NCBI RefSeq assembly: GCF_900114315.1
Contig: NZ_FOSQ01000006.1
Coordinates: forward strand, 1 to 64,000
DNA: 64,000 nt
Source of the DNA: Falsiroseomonas stagni DSM 19981
Lineage (GTDB): Bacteria; Pseudomonadota; Alphaproteobacteria; Acetobacterales; Acetobacteraceae
Direction: 5' to 3'
A program made the translations under genes and the position numbers. The notes beneath the pieces were generated by a model. It was not told the DNA's origin. It worked only from the letters and a program-made list of their open reading frames with translations, and made no database searches. How positions within the stretch are numbered: position 1 is the first letter of the stretch; each line of letters begins with the position of its first letter. This document shows, piece by piece, positions 44,355 through 53,111 of the stretch.

Positions 44355-46417
44355 GCACGCTGTCGCTCGGCGTCATCGGCGCCACGATCGACGACGCCAA
44401 TCGCGGCATCGCGCGGCTGGATCCGGCGGCGATGGCGGCGCTGGGCTGCCGGATCGGCGATGTACTGGCGATCGAGGGACGCCGCACCGCCCATGCGCGG
44501 GCGCTGCCGCTGCCGGTGGTGCAGCGCGGTGGCGGGCGCATCGCGCTGGATGGCGTGACGCGCGGCAATGCGGGTGCGGCGCTGGGGGAAACCGTGACGG
44601 TGCGCGCGGCGGGGGCCGTGCCGCGCGCGGGCCGCGTCACGCTGGCAGGCCCCGCGATCAAGCCGGGACTGATCGCCCTGGGACGCGCGCTGGAAGGCAT
44701 GCCGCTGGCGGCGGGGGATACGATCCGCATCGCCCTGCCCGGCGGGCGGGAGGCGGAGCTGCGCGTGCAATCCGTGCAGCCCGGCGGCCCCGCGATGGTG
44801 GATGGCGCGACGGCGGTGGTGCTGGAAGGCGCGGCGGCACCTGAAGCCGCGGGCGCCGTCCGGTATGAGGACCTCGGCGGGCTGTCGCGGGTGGTGGAGC
44901 GGATCCGGGAGGTGGTGGAGCTGCCGCTGAGGCATCGCGATGCCTTCGCGCGGCTCGGCATCTCGCCCCCGCGCGGGGTGCTGCTGGTAGGGCCGCCGGG
45001 CACGGGCAAGACGCTGATCGCGCGCGCCGTCGCGACGGAAAGCCGCGCCGCTTTCATCGCCGTGAACGGGCCGGAGATCATGGACCGCTACTACGGCGCC
45101 AGCGAGGGCGCGCTGCGGGCGGTGTTCGAGCGTGCGCGCAAGGAAGCGCCCGCCATCATCTTCATCGATGAGCTGGATGCGATCGCGCCGCGCCGCGATG
45201 GGCTGTCCGGCGAGAAGCAGGTGGAAAAGCGCATTGTCGCGCAGCTGCTGACGCTGATGGATGGGTTGGGCGCGCGGGGCGATGTGGTGGTGCTGGCGGC
45301 GACCAACATGGCCGACAGCCTCGACCCCGCCTTGCGCCGGCCGGGGCGCTTCGACCGGGAGATCCGGGTCGATCCGCCGGATGAGGAAGGGCGGCGGGAG
45401 ATCCTCGGCGTGCATACGCGGGCGATGCCGCTGGCCGGGGATGTCGACCTCGGCGTGCTGGCGGGGCTGACGGCGGGGTATGTGGGCGCGGACCTGGCGG
45501 CGCTGTGCCGGGAAGCGGCGATCGCGGCGCTGCGGCGGGCGGGGGCGCTGGAGGCGGCGGAAATCGCGCCCGGGCTGGCCGTGACGCAGGCGGATTTCGC
45601 GGAGGCGCTGGCCGGGATCGTGCCGAGCGCGCTGCGGGAATCGCATCTGGAGATGCCGCGCGGCGGCTGGGGCGACGTGGCGGGGATGGAGGCGCTGCGC
45701 GGCACGCTGGAACGGGCGGTGCTGTGGCCGCTGCGCCATCCCGGCGCCTTCGCGCGCATGGGACTGCGGCCGCCGCGGGGCGTGCTGCTGCATGGCGCGC
45801 CGGGCACGGGCAAGACGCTGCTGGCCCGCGCCTTGGCGGCGGAGGCCGGGATCGCCTTCATCGCGGTTCGGGGGGCGGAGCTGCTCTCCCCCTGGCAGGG
45901 CACGTCGGAGGCGGCGTTGAGACGGGTCTTCGACCGCGCGCGGCAGTCCCGGCCCTGCCTCGTGTTCTTCGACGAGATCGACTGCATCGCGGGCAGGCGC
46001 GGCGGCGGCGATGGCGCGACGGTGGAACGCATGGTCGCGACGCTGCTGGCGGAACTCGACGGGATATCGGACCCGCCCGGGATCGTGGTGCTGGGCGCGA
46101 CCAACCGGGCGGAGGCGATGGACCCCGCGCTGCTGCGGCCCGGGCGCTTCGACCTGGTGGTGCGGATGGAAGCGCCGGGCACGGCGGCGCGTCGCGCCAT
46201 CCTCGGCCTACACGCCGGGCGGATGCCGCTGGCGGCGGATGTGGATCTGGATGCGCTGGCGCAGGCCAGCGACGGGATGGTGGGCGCGGATCTGGCGGGG
46301 CTGTGCCGGCGCGCGGCACTGGCGGCGATGGAAGAGGCCGCGGACCCGATGGGCGCGGTGGTCTCCGCCGCGCATTTCGAGGCAGCACTGGCAACGACAC
46401 GGGGGGATGCGCCATGA
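44351..46417 (+). CDS. Cdc48/VAT-like tandem AAA ATPase in the gas-vesicle operon
   Basis: A 688-residue double-ring AAA ATPase. Residues 1-165 resemble the Cdc48 N-domain. D1 carries Walker A GPPGTGKT (214-221), Walker B FIDE (271-274) and the AATNMADSLDPALRRPGRFD sensor/finger region. D2 carries GAPGTGKT (482-489) and FFDE (539-542). Both domains keep all catalytic motifs. Such unfoldases remodel protein complexes. Overlaps with gvpG and the J-domain gene (ATGA both) place it firmly in the vesicle operon. It is separate from GvpN, which has a single AAA domain. Confidence 0.88.
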   Translation: MSTLSLGVIGATIDDANRGIARLDPAAMAALGCRIGDVLAIEGRRTAHARALPLPVVQRGGGRIALDGVTRGNAGAALGETVTVRAAGAVPRAGRVTLAGPAIKPGLIALGRALEGMPLAAGDTIRIALPGGREAELRVQSVQPGGPAMVDGATAVVLEGAAAPEAAGAVRYEDLGGLSRVVERIREVVELPLRHRDAFARLGISPPRGVLLVGPPGTGKTLIARAVATESRAAFIAVNGPEIMDRYYGASEGALRAVFERARKEAPAIIFIDELDAIAPRRDGLSGEKQVEKRIVAQLLTLMDGLGARGDVVVLAATNMADSLDPALRRPGRFDREIRVDPPDEEGRREILGVHTRAMPLAGDVDLGVLAGLTAGYVGADLAALCREAAIAALRRAGALEAAEIAPGLAVTQADFAEALAGIVPSALRESHLEMPRGGWGDVAGMEALRGTLERAVLWPLRHPGAFARMGLRPPRGVLLHGAPGTGKTLLARALAAEAGIAFIAVRGAELLSPWQGTSEAALRRVFDRARQSRPCLVFFDEIDCIAGRRGGGDGATVERMVATLLAELDGISDPPGIVVLGATNRAEAMDPALLRPGRFDLVVRMEAPGTAARRAILGLHAGRMPLAADVDLDALAQASDGMVGADLAGLCRRAALAAMEEAADPMGAVVSAAHFEAALATTRGDAP

Positions 46418-47394
46418 CGGCGGAGTTGCGGATGCTCGGCATCGCGCCGGGCGGGGATGCGGGCGCGCTGCTGGCGCGGATGGAAGCACTGCCGGGGCCG
46501 CCCATGACACTGCTGCGCGCGGGCAGCATCGCCGCGCTGATGCAGCAGGCGGAGGCACCGGCGCAGGCGCTGCTGCTGGCGAAGGATCGCGCGGGGCTGC
46601 TGAAGAAGCTCGCCGCGCTGCAGCGGCGGCTGGAAGCGGGATGCATGGCGGGGCCCTTCCTGCCCGCCGATCCCGGCGCGGCGACCCTGCCCGCGGAGAC
46701 CTGGCCCGCTTTGCTGGCGGCACAGGCGGAAGCCGCCGCGCGGGCGCTGGCGGATCACGGCGGCACGCATCAATGGGACGTGATCCTGCGCTGGTCGCCG
46801 GACAGCGTGCTGGGGCCGGCGCGGGACAGCCTCCGGGGCCTCGGCCGCGCGGCGATGGCGGCCACGGTGTCCGGCCTGCTGGCGGAAGTGCGCATGGCGC
46901 GGCTGGCGGCGCTGCGGGCGGCACTGACGGGGCGCGTGCTGGCGGTGGCGGAGGCCTCACCGGTCGCGGAGGATACGGGCGTGGGCCTGACGGTGCGCGT
47001 GCCGGCGGGGGGGGAGGCGGCGATCGAGGCGGCTCTCTTCGCCATGCCGGGCGAGCTGACGAAGGATGTGGCGGCGGATCTGCGGGGGCCGCTGCCGCCC
47101 CTGTCCTTCGCCGCGGCCCGCGTGGCGGCGGTGCCGGCGGATGCGATCGACCGGGCGTGGAGCCTGCTGGAATTGCCGGATGCGGTGGCGCCGGCCGAAT
47201 TGCAGCGGCGCTGGCGCGGCATCGCCGGGCGGCTGCACCCCGACCACACCGGGCCGGAAGCCGATCCCGGCCGCTTCGCGGAAGCCGCCGAGGCCTATCG
47301 GCTGCTGCACAGCCTGGCGGGCGCGGGCGAGGTGCGGCGCGCCGCGCTGGTGGGGCGCGATGCCTGCCGGCTGCTGTTGCCGGAGGCCCGGTGA
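46414..47394 (+). CDS. GvpF/L-like protein fused to a C-terminal J domain
   Basis: A 326-residue fusion. Residues 1-240 follow the GvpF/L plan, including QWDVILRWSPDSVL and the C-terminal signature LRGPLPPLSFAAARVA (224-239). Residues 245-302 form a short J-domain-like module with the HPD tripeptide at 275-277 (RWRGIAGRLHPDH) and AAEAYRLLHSL in the following helix. HPD activates Hsp70 ATPases, so this protein could bring DnaK to the vesicle shell. It lies between the Cdc48-like gene and the next GvpF/L gene, overlapping both. Confidence 0.8.
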   Translation: MTAELRMLGIAPGGDAGALLARMEALPGPPMTLLRAGSIAALMQQAEAPAQALLLAKDRAGLLKKLAALQRRLEAGCMAGPFLPADPGAATLPAETWPALLAAQAEAAARALADHGGTHQWDVILRWSPDSVLGPARDSLRGLGRAAMAATVSGLLAEVRMARLAALRAALTGRVLAVAEASPVAEDTGVGLTVRVPAGGEAAIEAALFAMPGELTKDVAADLRGPLPPLSFAAARVAAVPADAIDRAWSLLELPDAVAPAELQRRWRGIAGRLHPDHTGPEADPGRFAEAAEAYRLLHSLAGAGEVRRAALVGRDACRLLLPEAR

Positions 47395-48137
47395 TGGAGG
47401 CGCTCTACGCCTATGCGGTCGTGCCGCCGGAGACGGCGCTGCCGAGCGATGTCGAGGCGATCCTGCCGGGCGCGGGCTTCTTCCTGGTGCGGGCGGGCGG
47501 CTGTGCCGCGCTGGCGAGCCGGGTGGCGCGGGCACCCTTCGAGCCCGGGCCGGGCTGCCGCGGGAATGATCCCGCCTGGGTCGCCGAACGCGCGGCGGCG
47601 CATCACGCCGTCGTCGCCTCGCTGCCGGGGGCGGTGCTGCCGCTGGCCTTCGGGGCGCTGTTCTCCGGCGAGGAACCGCTGGCCGCCTGGCTGGCGGCGC
47701 GGGAGGAGGCGCTGCTGGCGGCACTGGCGCAGGTGGAGGGCTGCGCGGAATGTACCGCGAAGCTGGAGGAAGACCCGGCGCGCCACGCCGCCTGGCTGGA
47801 CGCGCATGACGAGAACCTGCGCGACCTGGCGCGGCGCGCGCGGGACGCGGCGGCGGGCACGGCCTTCCTGCTGGCCCGGTCGCGCGACAAGCGGCTGGCG
47901 GAAGCGCGCGCGGCACGCGCGGCGATGATGGCGCGGGATGTCGCGGCCAGGCTCGGCCGGCATGCGCATCTGATGCCGGAGCCGATGACGGCGCTGGTGC
48001 GGCGCGCCGACATGCCCGCGCTGATGGAGGACCTGGCCGAGGCAGCGCGGGAGCTGGACGGTTCGGGGATTGCGCTGCGGCTGGTGGGGCCCTGGCCGCC
48101 CTACGCCTATGCGCGGGCGGCGCTGTCGCATGCGTGA
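47394..48137 (+). CDS. gvpL: Gas vesicle protein GvpL/GvpF family
   Basis: A 247-residue GvpF/L protein. It starts LYAYAVVP, has the GAVLPLAFGALFSGEEPLAAWL linker, a helical GCAECTAKLEED region and the C-terminal signature LVGPWPPYAYARAAL. The ATG overlaps the preceding stop by one base and the stop overlaps the next start. The letter L is by position. It probably binds shell proteins during assembly. Confidence 0.88.
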   Translation: MEALYAYAVVPPETALPSDVEAILPGAGFFLVRAGGCAALASRVARAPFEPGPGCRGNDPAWVAERAAAHHAVVASLPGAVLPLAFGALFSGEEPLAAWLAAREEALLAALAQVEGCAECTAKLEEDPARHAAWLDAHDENLRDLARRARDAAAGTAFLLARSRDKRLAEARAARAAMMARDVAARLGRHAHLMPEPMTALVRRADMPALMEDLAEAARELDGSGIALRLVGPWPPYAYARAALSHA

Positions 48138-48351
48138 CGGGCTGAAGGCGCCGCTGCCGCCGCTGGGGGCGGAACCCCAGGCGCTGGTCGATGTGCTGGA
48201 CCGGCTGCTGGACACCGGCGTGGTGGTGGACGGGCAGATCGTGCTGTCGCTGGCGGGCGTGGACCTCGTGCATGTCGGGCTGCGGGCGCTGCTCGCTTCC
48301 GTCGACCGCGCGGCCTGCCTGACCACGGCGCGGCCGGAGGGGATGCGATGA
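48130..48351 (+). CDS. Small GvpA-fold protein (GvpM/GvpS-like)
   Basis: A 73-residue protein with the GvpA fold: ALVDVLDRLLDTGVVVDGQIVLSLAGVDLVHVGLRALLASVD (about 18-59). It has a Pro-rich N-terminus and a short tail. The position directly before gvpK fits GvpM or GvpS, minor nucleation proteins. It has VDLVHVGLRAL where GvpA has hydrophobic-charged shell residues, so it is not the main shell protein. It overlaps both neighbours. Confidence 0.82.
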   Translation: MRDGLKAPLPPLGAEPQALVDVLDRLLDTGVVVDGQIVLSLAGVDLVHVGLRALLASVDRAACLTTARPEGMR

Positions 48352-48674
48352 TCGGATGGCAGGAACCGCCGCTGCGGGAGGCACCACCCCTGGTGCAGCC
48401 GCTGGAGCCCCTGGCGCGCATCGCGCTCGATCCCGCCACCATCGAACAGGACCTCGCCCGCCTGGTGCTGACGCTTGTCGAACTGGTGCGCCGGCTGATG
48501 GAAGGCCAGGCGCTGCGGCGGCTGGAGGCCGGCACGGTGACGGCGGAGGAGGCGGAGCGGCTCGGCCTTGGCCTGATGCAACTGCGCGGCGCGGTGGAGA
48601 CGCTGTGCGACCGGCTGGGCATCCGGCCGGAGGAACTGAACCTTGATCTCGGCCCGCTGGGCCGTCTGCTCTGA
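48348..48674 (+). CDS. gvpK: Gas vesicle protein GvpK
   Basis: A 108-residue GvpK protein. The core IALDPATIEQDLARLVLTLVELVRRLMEGQALRRLEAG and the following ERLGLGLMQLRGAVETLCDRLGI are strongly conserved in the family, as is the closing NLDLGPLG. GvpK is an essential accessory protein. The next gene, for the large coiled-coil protein, starts 12 bp after its stop. Confidence 0.93.
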   Translation: MIGWQEPPLREAPPLVQPLEPLARIALDPATIEQDLARLVLTLVELVRRLMEGQALRRLEAGTVTAEEAERLGLGLMQLRGAVETLCDRLGIRPEELNLDLGPLGRLL

Positions 48675-48686
48675 GGGGCGATACCG

Positions 48687-51275
48687 ATGCGGGTTCCCGG
48701 CGGGACGGATTTGGGGCGCTGGCTGGCGGGCGGGACGGCGCTGGCCAGCGCGGCGCTGCTGGGCTGGGCGGTGCTGCGGCCGCAGCCGGTGATGCCGGCG
48801 GGCGGGACCATGGCGGCGGCCGATCCGGCCGCGCTGGTGGCGGCGCTGACGGCGGGGGACCGCGGCGCGCTGGTGGATGACCTGCGCGGCGTGGCGGCGC
48901 TGCTGCAGGGCGCGGACCTGCCGCTGCCGGCGCGCGTCGCGCGCGCCAGGCTGGAAGCGGTGGCGGCGGCGGAGGACCGGCGGGCGCAGGAAGCGCCGCC
49001 CGCCCTGGTGCTGACATCGCTGGTGCAGCGGCTGGACGGCACCGTGGCGGCGCTGCGCGAACAGGGGCGATCCGGCCCCGTGGACCTGCGGCTGCTGCTG
49101 GCGGCGGGGCTGGCGCTGGCGGCGGCGCTGGCCGCGCTGGCCGGCGGCGCGGCGCGCGATGCGGCGCGAGGCCATGCGGCGGGCGACCAGGCGGCGATCG
49201 GCAACGCCCTGGCCAGCGCGCAGGATTCCGCACGGCAGATGGAGGCCCTGGCGCGGGGGACCGAAGCGCGGCTCGGCACCTCCGCCGCGCGCATCGACCG
49301 CGCGGGCGAGGGTCTGGAAGCGCTGCTCGCCCGGCTTCAGGCGGCAGGGGATGCCGCGCCGCCGGCGGAGGCGATGCGGGCGGCGGTCGCGGCCGTGGCC
49401 GCGACGCTGGCGGAGGAAGCCGCGCAGGCCCGCGCCGTGATGACGCGGATCGCCGAGGAGACGGAGGCCCGGGCGGAGGCGGCGGCGGCCCGGCTGGAAG
49501 CGCGCGTGGCCGCGGCGACGGAGACGGTGGCGGCGGAAGTGCTGCGCCAGGGGGAGGAAGCGGCCGCGCGGGTGGAAGACACCATCACGCCCCTCGCGGT
49601 GCGGCTGGAAGCGGTGCTGGCCAGCAGCCGCGTGGAGGGCGCCGGGCGCGCCGCCTGGCTGGAGGAAGCGCTGGCGGCGCTTCCCGCGCAGACCGGCGCG
49701 CAGGTCGCCGCGATGCTGGCACCGCGGCTGGAGGAAGGCCGCGTGACCCTGGCCGTGGCGGCGGAGCGCCTGGAAGGCGGCATGGTGGCCCTGCCCGGGT
49801 TGGTGGGGGAGCGTGTGGAGACGGCGCTGCTGGCCACCCTGCCCGCCCCGCTGGGCGACAAGGTCGCCGACATGCTGGCCCCCCGGCTGGAGGAAGGGCG
49901 CCTGGCCCTGGCCGTGGCGGCGGAACGCCTGGAAGCGGGCATGGTCGCGCTGCCAGGACAGGTGGGCGACCGGGTGGAGGCGGCGCTGCTGGGCGCTTCC
50001 GCCGCGCAGGGCGCGGAGGTCTCGGCCGCGGTGGCCGAAAGGCTGGCGGAGCGGGTCGGCGCCGGGCTCGCCGCGCTGCCGGGCGCGATCGCGGACCGGG
50101 TGAAGGCCGGCCTGGCAACGGCGACGGCGGCGCAGGGCGTCGCGGTGGCCGACGCTGTCTCGATCGTGGTGACGGAGCGGCTGGAGGCGGCCACGGCCAC
50201 GCAGGCGGAGGCCGTGACGGCCGCCCTGACGGGTGTTGTCGAGGGCGCCCTGGCGGAGGCGCTGGCGGGCCTTCCCGGGGCCGTGGCGGCACGGATGGAG
50301 CCGGCCCTGGCGGCGGCTGGCGTGGCGCAGGCCGGGGCCGTTTCCGCGGCCCTGGCGGACCGGCTGGCGGCACTGCCGGCGGCCGTCGCCGAACGTCTGG
50401 AGGCAGGCGGCGCGGCGACTGGGGACCGGCTGGAGGCCGGGCTCTCCGCGCTGGAAGGGCTACCGGGGCGTATCGGGGACGCGCTGGACCAGCGGCTGGA
50501 GGACAGCCTCTCGGCCCAGGCATCGGCGCTGTCGGCCGCCGTGGCGGAACAGTTGGAGACGGGCCTGGGCGCGCTGCCGGCCCTGATGGCGGACGAGGTC
50601 GCGGGCCAGGTGGCGGCGGCGCTCGCGGCGCCGGCCGCGCGGCTGGAAGGGCTGGCGGAGGCGACGGCGGCGGCGGGCGCGACCGTCACGGCGGCGGCGA
50701 CCGACCTCGCCGGGCGCCTGGCGCGGGAGGCGGAGGCGGAAGCCGCGTCCCGCACCCGGGCGACCGGGGAACTGGTGGCGCTGGCCACGCAGTTGACGCA
50801 GGCCGCCGGCACGGCGCGGGAGCGGATGGAGGAGAGCGCCGGCGCGGTGGAGGCCGCGGCAAGGCTGATGCAGGACGCCACCCGGCCGGGGCAGGAGGTG
50901 GTGGCGGAACTGGCTCGCCAGGTGGTGACGCTGCGCGACCTGGCGACTCCCCCGCCCCCGGCGGAGGGTGCGGCAGGGCGGCTGATGGCGGCCATGGCAG
51001 GCCAGGACGCGCCGCCGGCACTGCATCACGCGCTGGACCACCTGGGCGCGGTGGGGCGTTCGGCATCCGCCCTGCTGGCGGCGGCGGAGAGCCTGGCGGA
51101 GGCCAGCGCAGGGCCCGTGCCCCCTGCCCTGCCCGCGGCCTTCGGCGCGGAGACGCCGGCCCTGCTGGACAGCCTCGGCACCGTCATCGGGCAGCTTGAA
51201 GCGGTGGCGACGGCGCTGGCGCTGGCGAGCGATGCGGCCGGCGCCGCGCCGGCCGCGCCAGCCCGCGCGGCATGA
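48687..51275 (+). CDS. Large membrane-anchored coiled-coil protein of unknown function
   Basis: An 862-residue protein that I do not recognise. Two hydrophobic segments (about 12-30 and 134-153) bracket a region of about 100 residues, probably periplasmic. About 700 Ala/Glu/Arg/Leu-rich residues follow, predicted as long coiled coil in the cytoplasm. This is the topology of a chemoreceptor, but the signalling tip is absent. Within the coil a 53-residue unit starting MLAPRLEEGR occurs at 343 and 396, with weaker copies (EAGL-ALPG-RV pattern) beyond. It follows gvpK by 12 bp. A membrane anchor or scaffold for vesicles is speculation. Confidence 0.7.
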   Translation: MRVPGGTDLGRWLAGGTALASAALLGWAVLRPQPVMPAGGTMAAADPAALVAALTAGDRGALVDDLRGVAALLQGADLPLPARVARARLEAVAAAEDRRAQEAPPALVLTSLVQRLDGTVAALREQGRSGPVDLRLLLAAGLALAAALAALAGGAARDAARGHAAGDQAAIGNALASAQDSARQMEALARGTEARLGTSAARIDRAGEGLEALLARLQAAGDAAPPAEAMRAAVAAVAATLAEEAAQARAVMTRIAEETEARAEAAAARLEARVAAATETVAAEVLRQGEEAAARVEDTITPLAVRLEAVLASSRVEGAGRAAWLEEALAALPAQTGAQVAAMLAPRLEEGRVTLAVAAERLEGGMVALPGLVGERVETALLATLPAPLGDKVADMLAPRLEEGRLALAVAAERLEAGMVALPGQVGDRVEAALLGASAAQGAEVSAAVAERLAERVGAGLAALPGAIADRVKAGLATATAAQGVAVADAVSIVVTERLEAATATQAEAVTAALTGVVEGALAEALAGLPGAVAARMEPALAAAGVAQAGAVSAALADRLAALPAAVAERLEAGGAATGDRLEAGLSALEGLPGRIGDALDQRLEDSLSAQASALSAAVAEQLETGLGALPALMADEVAGQVAAALAAPAARLEGLAEATAAAGATVTAAATDLAGRLAREAEAEAASRTRATGELVALATQLTQAAGTARERMEESAGAVEAAARLMQDATRPGQEVVAELARQVVTLRDLATPPPPAEGAAGRLMAAMAGQDAPPALHHALDHLGAVGRSASALLAAAESLAEASAGPVPPALPAAFGAETPALLDSLGTVIGQLEAVATALALASDAAGAAPAAPARAA
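49713..50030 (+). repeat. Two 159-bp tandem coding repeats in the coiled-coil gene
   Basis: The units 49713-49871 and 49872-50030 encode 53-residue repeats that begin MLAPRLEEGR and continue AVAAERLE.GMVALPG.VG.RVE.ALL. They are also similar at DNA level, suggesting recent tandem duplication. Weaker, older copies continue downstream to about 50600. Confidence 0.75.
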
Positions 51276-51383
51276 CCTTAACCGCCGCTTCACGGCGGCC
51301 GGTGTAGGCCCTGCGGATACTGCGACGCGTGCCGACAGGGTCGCGCCAGGCCCCGACAAGGGCGGGGCAACAGGAGGTTGGCA

Positions 51384-51878
51384 ATGGTGTCAGTGGCGAT
51401 CCTGGACCAGGCCGGCACCGCAGGGCCGCCCGCCCCGCGGGAAGCCGATACGGCCATACGGCCGGTGACGCTGCGGGTCAGCGGCGCGAAGCCGGTGCGG
51501 CTGCGCGGCAGGCTGCTGACCGGGGGCCATTCCCGCGCGACGGGCTGCATCGCCTGGCATGAGGTCGAGGTCTGGCAGATCGCGGGATCGCGGGAGGTCG
51601 CGGTGGCGCTGCGCACCCACCGTCCGGACGGGGACGCGGCCGATGTGCACCGCGCGGAGCTGTTCCCGGACCTGGCGGAGGCGCTGGACTGGCTGGAGGC
51701 CTTCGACCCGCTCGCTGACCTCAGCGTGGATTTCGATGCCTCCGACCGGCGGCTGTCCGGCGTGGAGGTGGCGCTGCGCGCGGCGGCGCTGCGCGGGCGG
51801 GCGGAGGTGGTGACGCGCGAATGGCGCGCGCTGCTGGGCGAGGTGCTGTTCGTGCTGGACGCGGATACCCCGGCATGA
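51384..51878 (+). CDS. Gas-vesicle-cluster paralogue 1 of an unrecognised family
   Basis: A 164-residue soluble protein. It shares with the next two genes a pattern of RLRGRLL near residue 37, a WHEVEVWQ strand, a variable loop, then EALDWLEAFDPLADLSVD and a C-terminal helix (AALRGRAEVVTREWRALLGEVLF). The core looks beta-rich, about 70 residues, followed by helices. AGGAGG at 51372-51377 precedes ATG 51384 with ideal spacing, so it may head a sub-operon. No known domain recognised. Confidence 0.7.
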   Translation: MVSVAILDQAGTAGPPAPREADTAIRPVTLRVSGAKPVRLRGRLLTGGHSRATGCIAWHEVEVWQIAGSREVAVALRTHRPDGDAADVHRAELFPDLAEALDWLEAFDPLADLSVDFDASDRRLSGVEVALRAAALRGRAEVVTREWRALLGEVLFVLDADTPA

Positions 51879-52384
51879 CGGCGCCGGAGGCCGGGATGGC
51901 GGAGGAAGCCGCCGGCTTCGACTTCATCCTGCTGCCGCGCCACGGGCGCCGGCCACTCGGCTTCCAGGGACGGTTGCTGGCGCGGATGGAGGCGGCACCG
52001 CCGGACCTGCCGGTGGCGTCCTGCGTCACGCTGCATGAGGCAGCTTCCGGCGGCTTCGTCTGCGCCATCCGCCACCGGCTGCGGGATGCGGCGGGGGCGG
52101 AGGAGCGCTGCTACGCGCTGGCGGCGGGCGATGCGCCGACGCTGCTGCGCTTCCTGCACGGCCACGACCCGCTGCGGGACCTGCCGCCGGCGGCGCTGGT
52201 GCCGCAGGCCGCAGCGCCAGGCCCTTCCCGCGCCGCGCTGGCAGAAGCGGCAAGCGTGGCGCCCCGGCTGCGCGCCGTGTGGCGGGACCTGCTGGCGGCG
52301 AGCTTCGGCCCGCTGGCGGCACCGGCGGATCCCATGCCGGAGAACGACCCAGGCCGGACGGCATCCCGCCATCCCGCCCCCTGA
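51875..52384 (+). CDS. Gas-vesicle-cluster paralogue 2 of an unrecognised family
   Basis: A 169-residue soluble protein, the most divergent of the three paralogues. RRPLGFQGRLLARM aligns with the first strand, LHEAASGGFVCAIRHRL with the WHE strand and hairpin, and LLRFLHGHDPLRDLP with the helix-turn after the core. The WHE tryptophan is replaced by Leu here. It has a Pro-rich tail absent from the others. ATG 51875 overlaps the stop of paralogue 1. Confidence 0.68.
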   Translation: MTAPEAGMAEEAAGFDFILLPRHGRRPLGFQGRLLARMEAAPPDLPVASCVTLHEAASGGFVCAIRHRLRDAAGAEERCYALAAGDAPTLLRFLHGHDPLRDLPPAALVPQAAAPGPSRAALAEAASVAPRLRAVWRDLLAASFGPLAAPADPMPENDPGRTASRHPAP

Positions 52385-52395
52385 GGAGAACCACG

Positions 52396-52938
52396 ATGAA
52401 CGTCATCAATGTGCATGAGCCCATCGGCGTCTACGAGGCGTATGGGGTCGATGAGAAGGTGAGCCTGCGGGACCCGGCGCCAGCCTTCGCGCGCGCCGGC
52501 CTGGCGCGCGCCGACCGGCCGGCGGCGGCAGGCAGCTTCACGCTGCGCCGCAGCGGCGCGCGGCCATTGAGCTTCACGGGCCGCCTGGTCAGCCACCACA
52601 GCGGTGAACGCGCGGGCGCGAACCAGTGGCATGAGCTGCGGCTGTACGAGACGGATGAAGGCGGCTTCGTCGCCGATATCCGCGTGCTGGGGGAGACGCA
52701 TGGCAATGCCGGGCAGTTCCATGTCGCCACCTTCAACGAGCTGGAGGAGGCGCTGCGCTTCTTCGAGACGCATGACGCGCGGCGCGACGTGGTGAGCGAC
52801 ATCCCGATCGAGGATGCGGGGCTGTCCCCGGCGGAGCTGATGGTGCATGCGGCGACGCTGAAGGTGCGCTTGGCGGAAGCGGTGTCGGGCTACCGCGCCG
52901 TGCTGTCCGCCTTCCTGACGGCGATGCATCGGTCCTGA
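52396..52938 (+). CDS. Gas-vesicle-cluster paralogue 3 of an unrecognised family
   Basis: A 180-residue soluble protein, third member of the tandem family. The core is RPLSFTGRLVSHH, QWHELRLYETDEGGFVADIRVLGE and LEEALRFFETHDARRDV (about 57-135), followed by a helical AATLKVRLAEAVSGYRAVLSAFL tail. It has an extra N-terminal segment (NVINVHEPIGVYEAYGVDEKV). GAGGAG precedes ATG 52396. It is the last gene before the gvpA promoter region. Function unknown; by position a gas-vesicle accessory or regulator. Confidence 0.7.
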   Translation: MNVINVHEPIGVYEAYGVDEKVSLRDPAPAFARAGLARADRPAAAGSFTLRRSGARPLSFTGRLVSHHSGERAGANQWHELRLYETDEGGFVADIRVLGETHGNAGQFHVATFNELEEALRFFETHDARRDVVSDIPIEDAGLSPAELMVHAATLKVRLAEAVSGYRAVLSAFLTAMHRS

Positions 52939-53111
52939 CAGGACGGTGCCGGCCCATTCATGATGATCGCGTCTTTTTCGCTTGACGGCCTCCGCGTGAA
53001 CCGTTCCGCAATGTGGCGCGATGACAATGCCGGGCGTCGCCACCGCGGAGCGGGCGGCGCGGCGCCATCCCGGATGTCGGGGCGGTGCGAAACCCAACAC
53101 GGAGTCGCCCG
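52939..53111 (+). promoter_or_regulatory. Upstream region of gvpA
   Basis: A 173-bp gap, the largest inside the gas-vesicle cluster, with an AT-richer patch (GCGTCTTTTTCGCTTGAC, 52970-52986). TTGACG at 52982-52987 may be a -35 box, but a matching -10 box is unclear. A separate promoter for the abundant shell protein is expected. No strong operator-like repeat seen. Confidence 0.4.
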
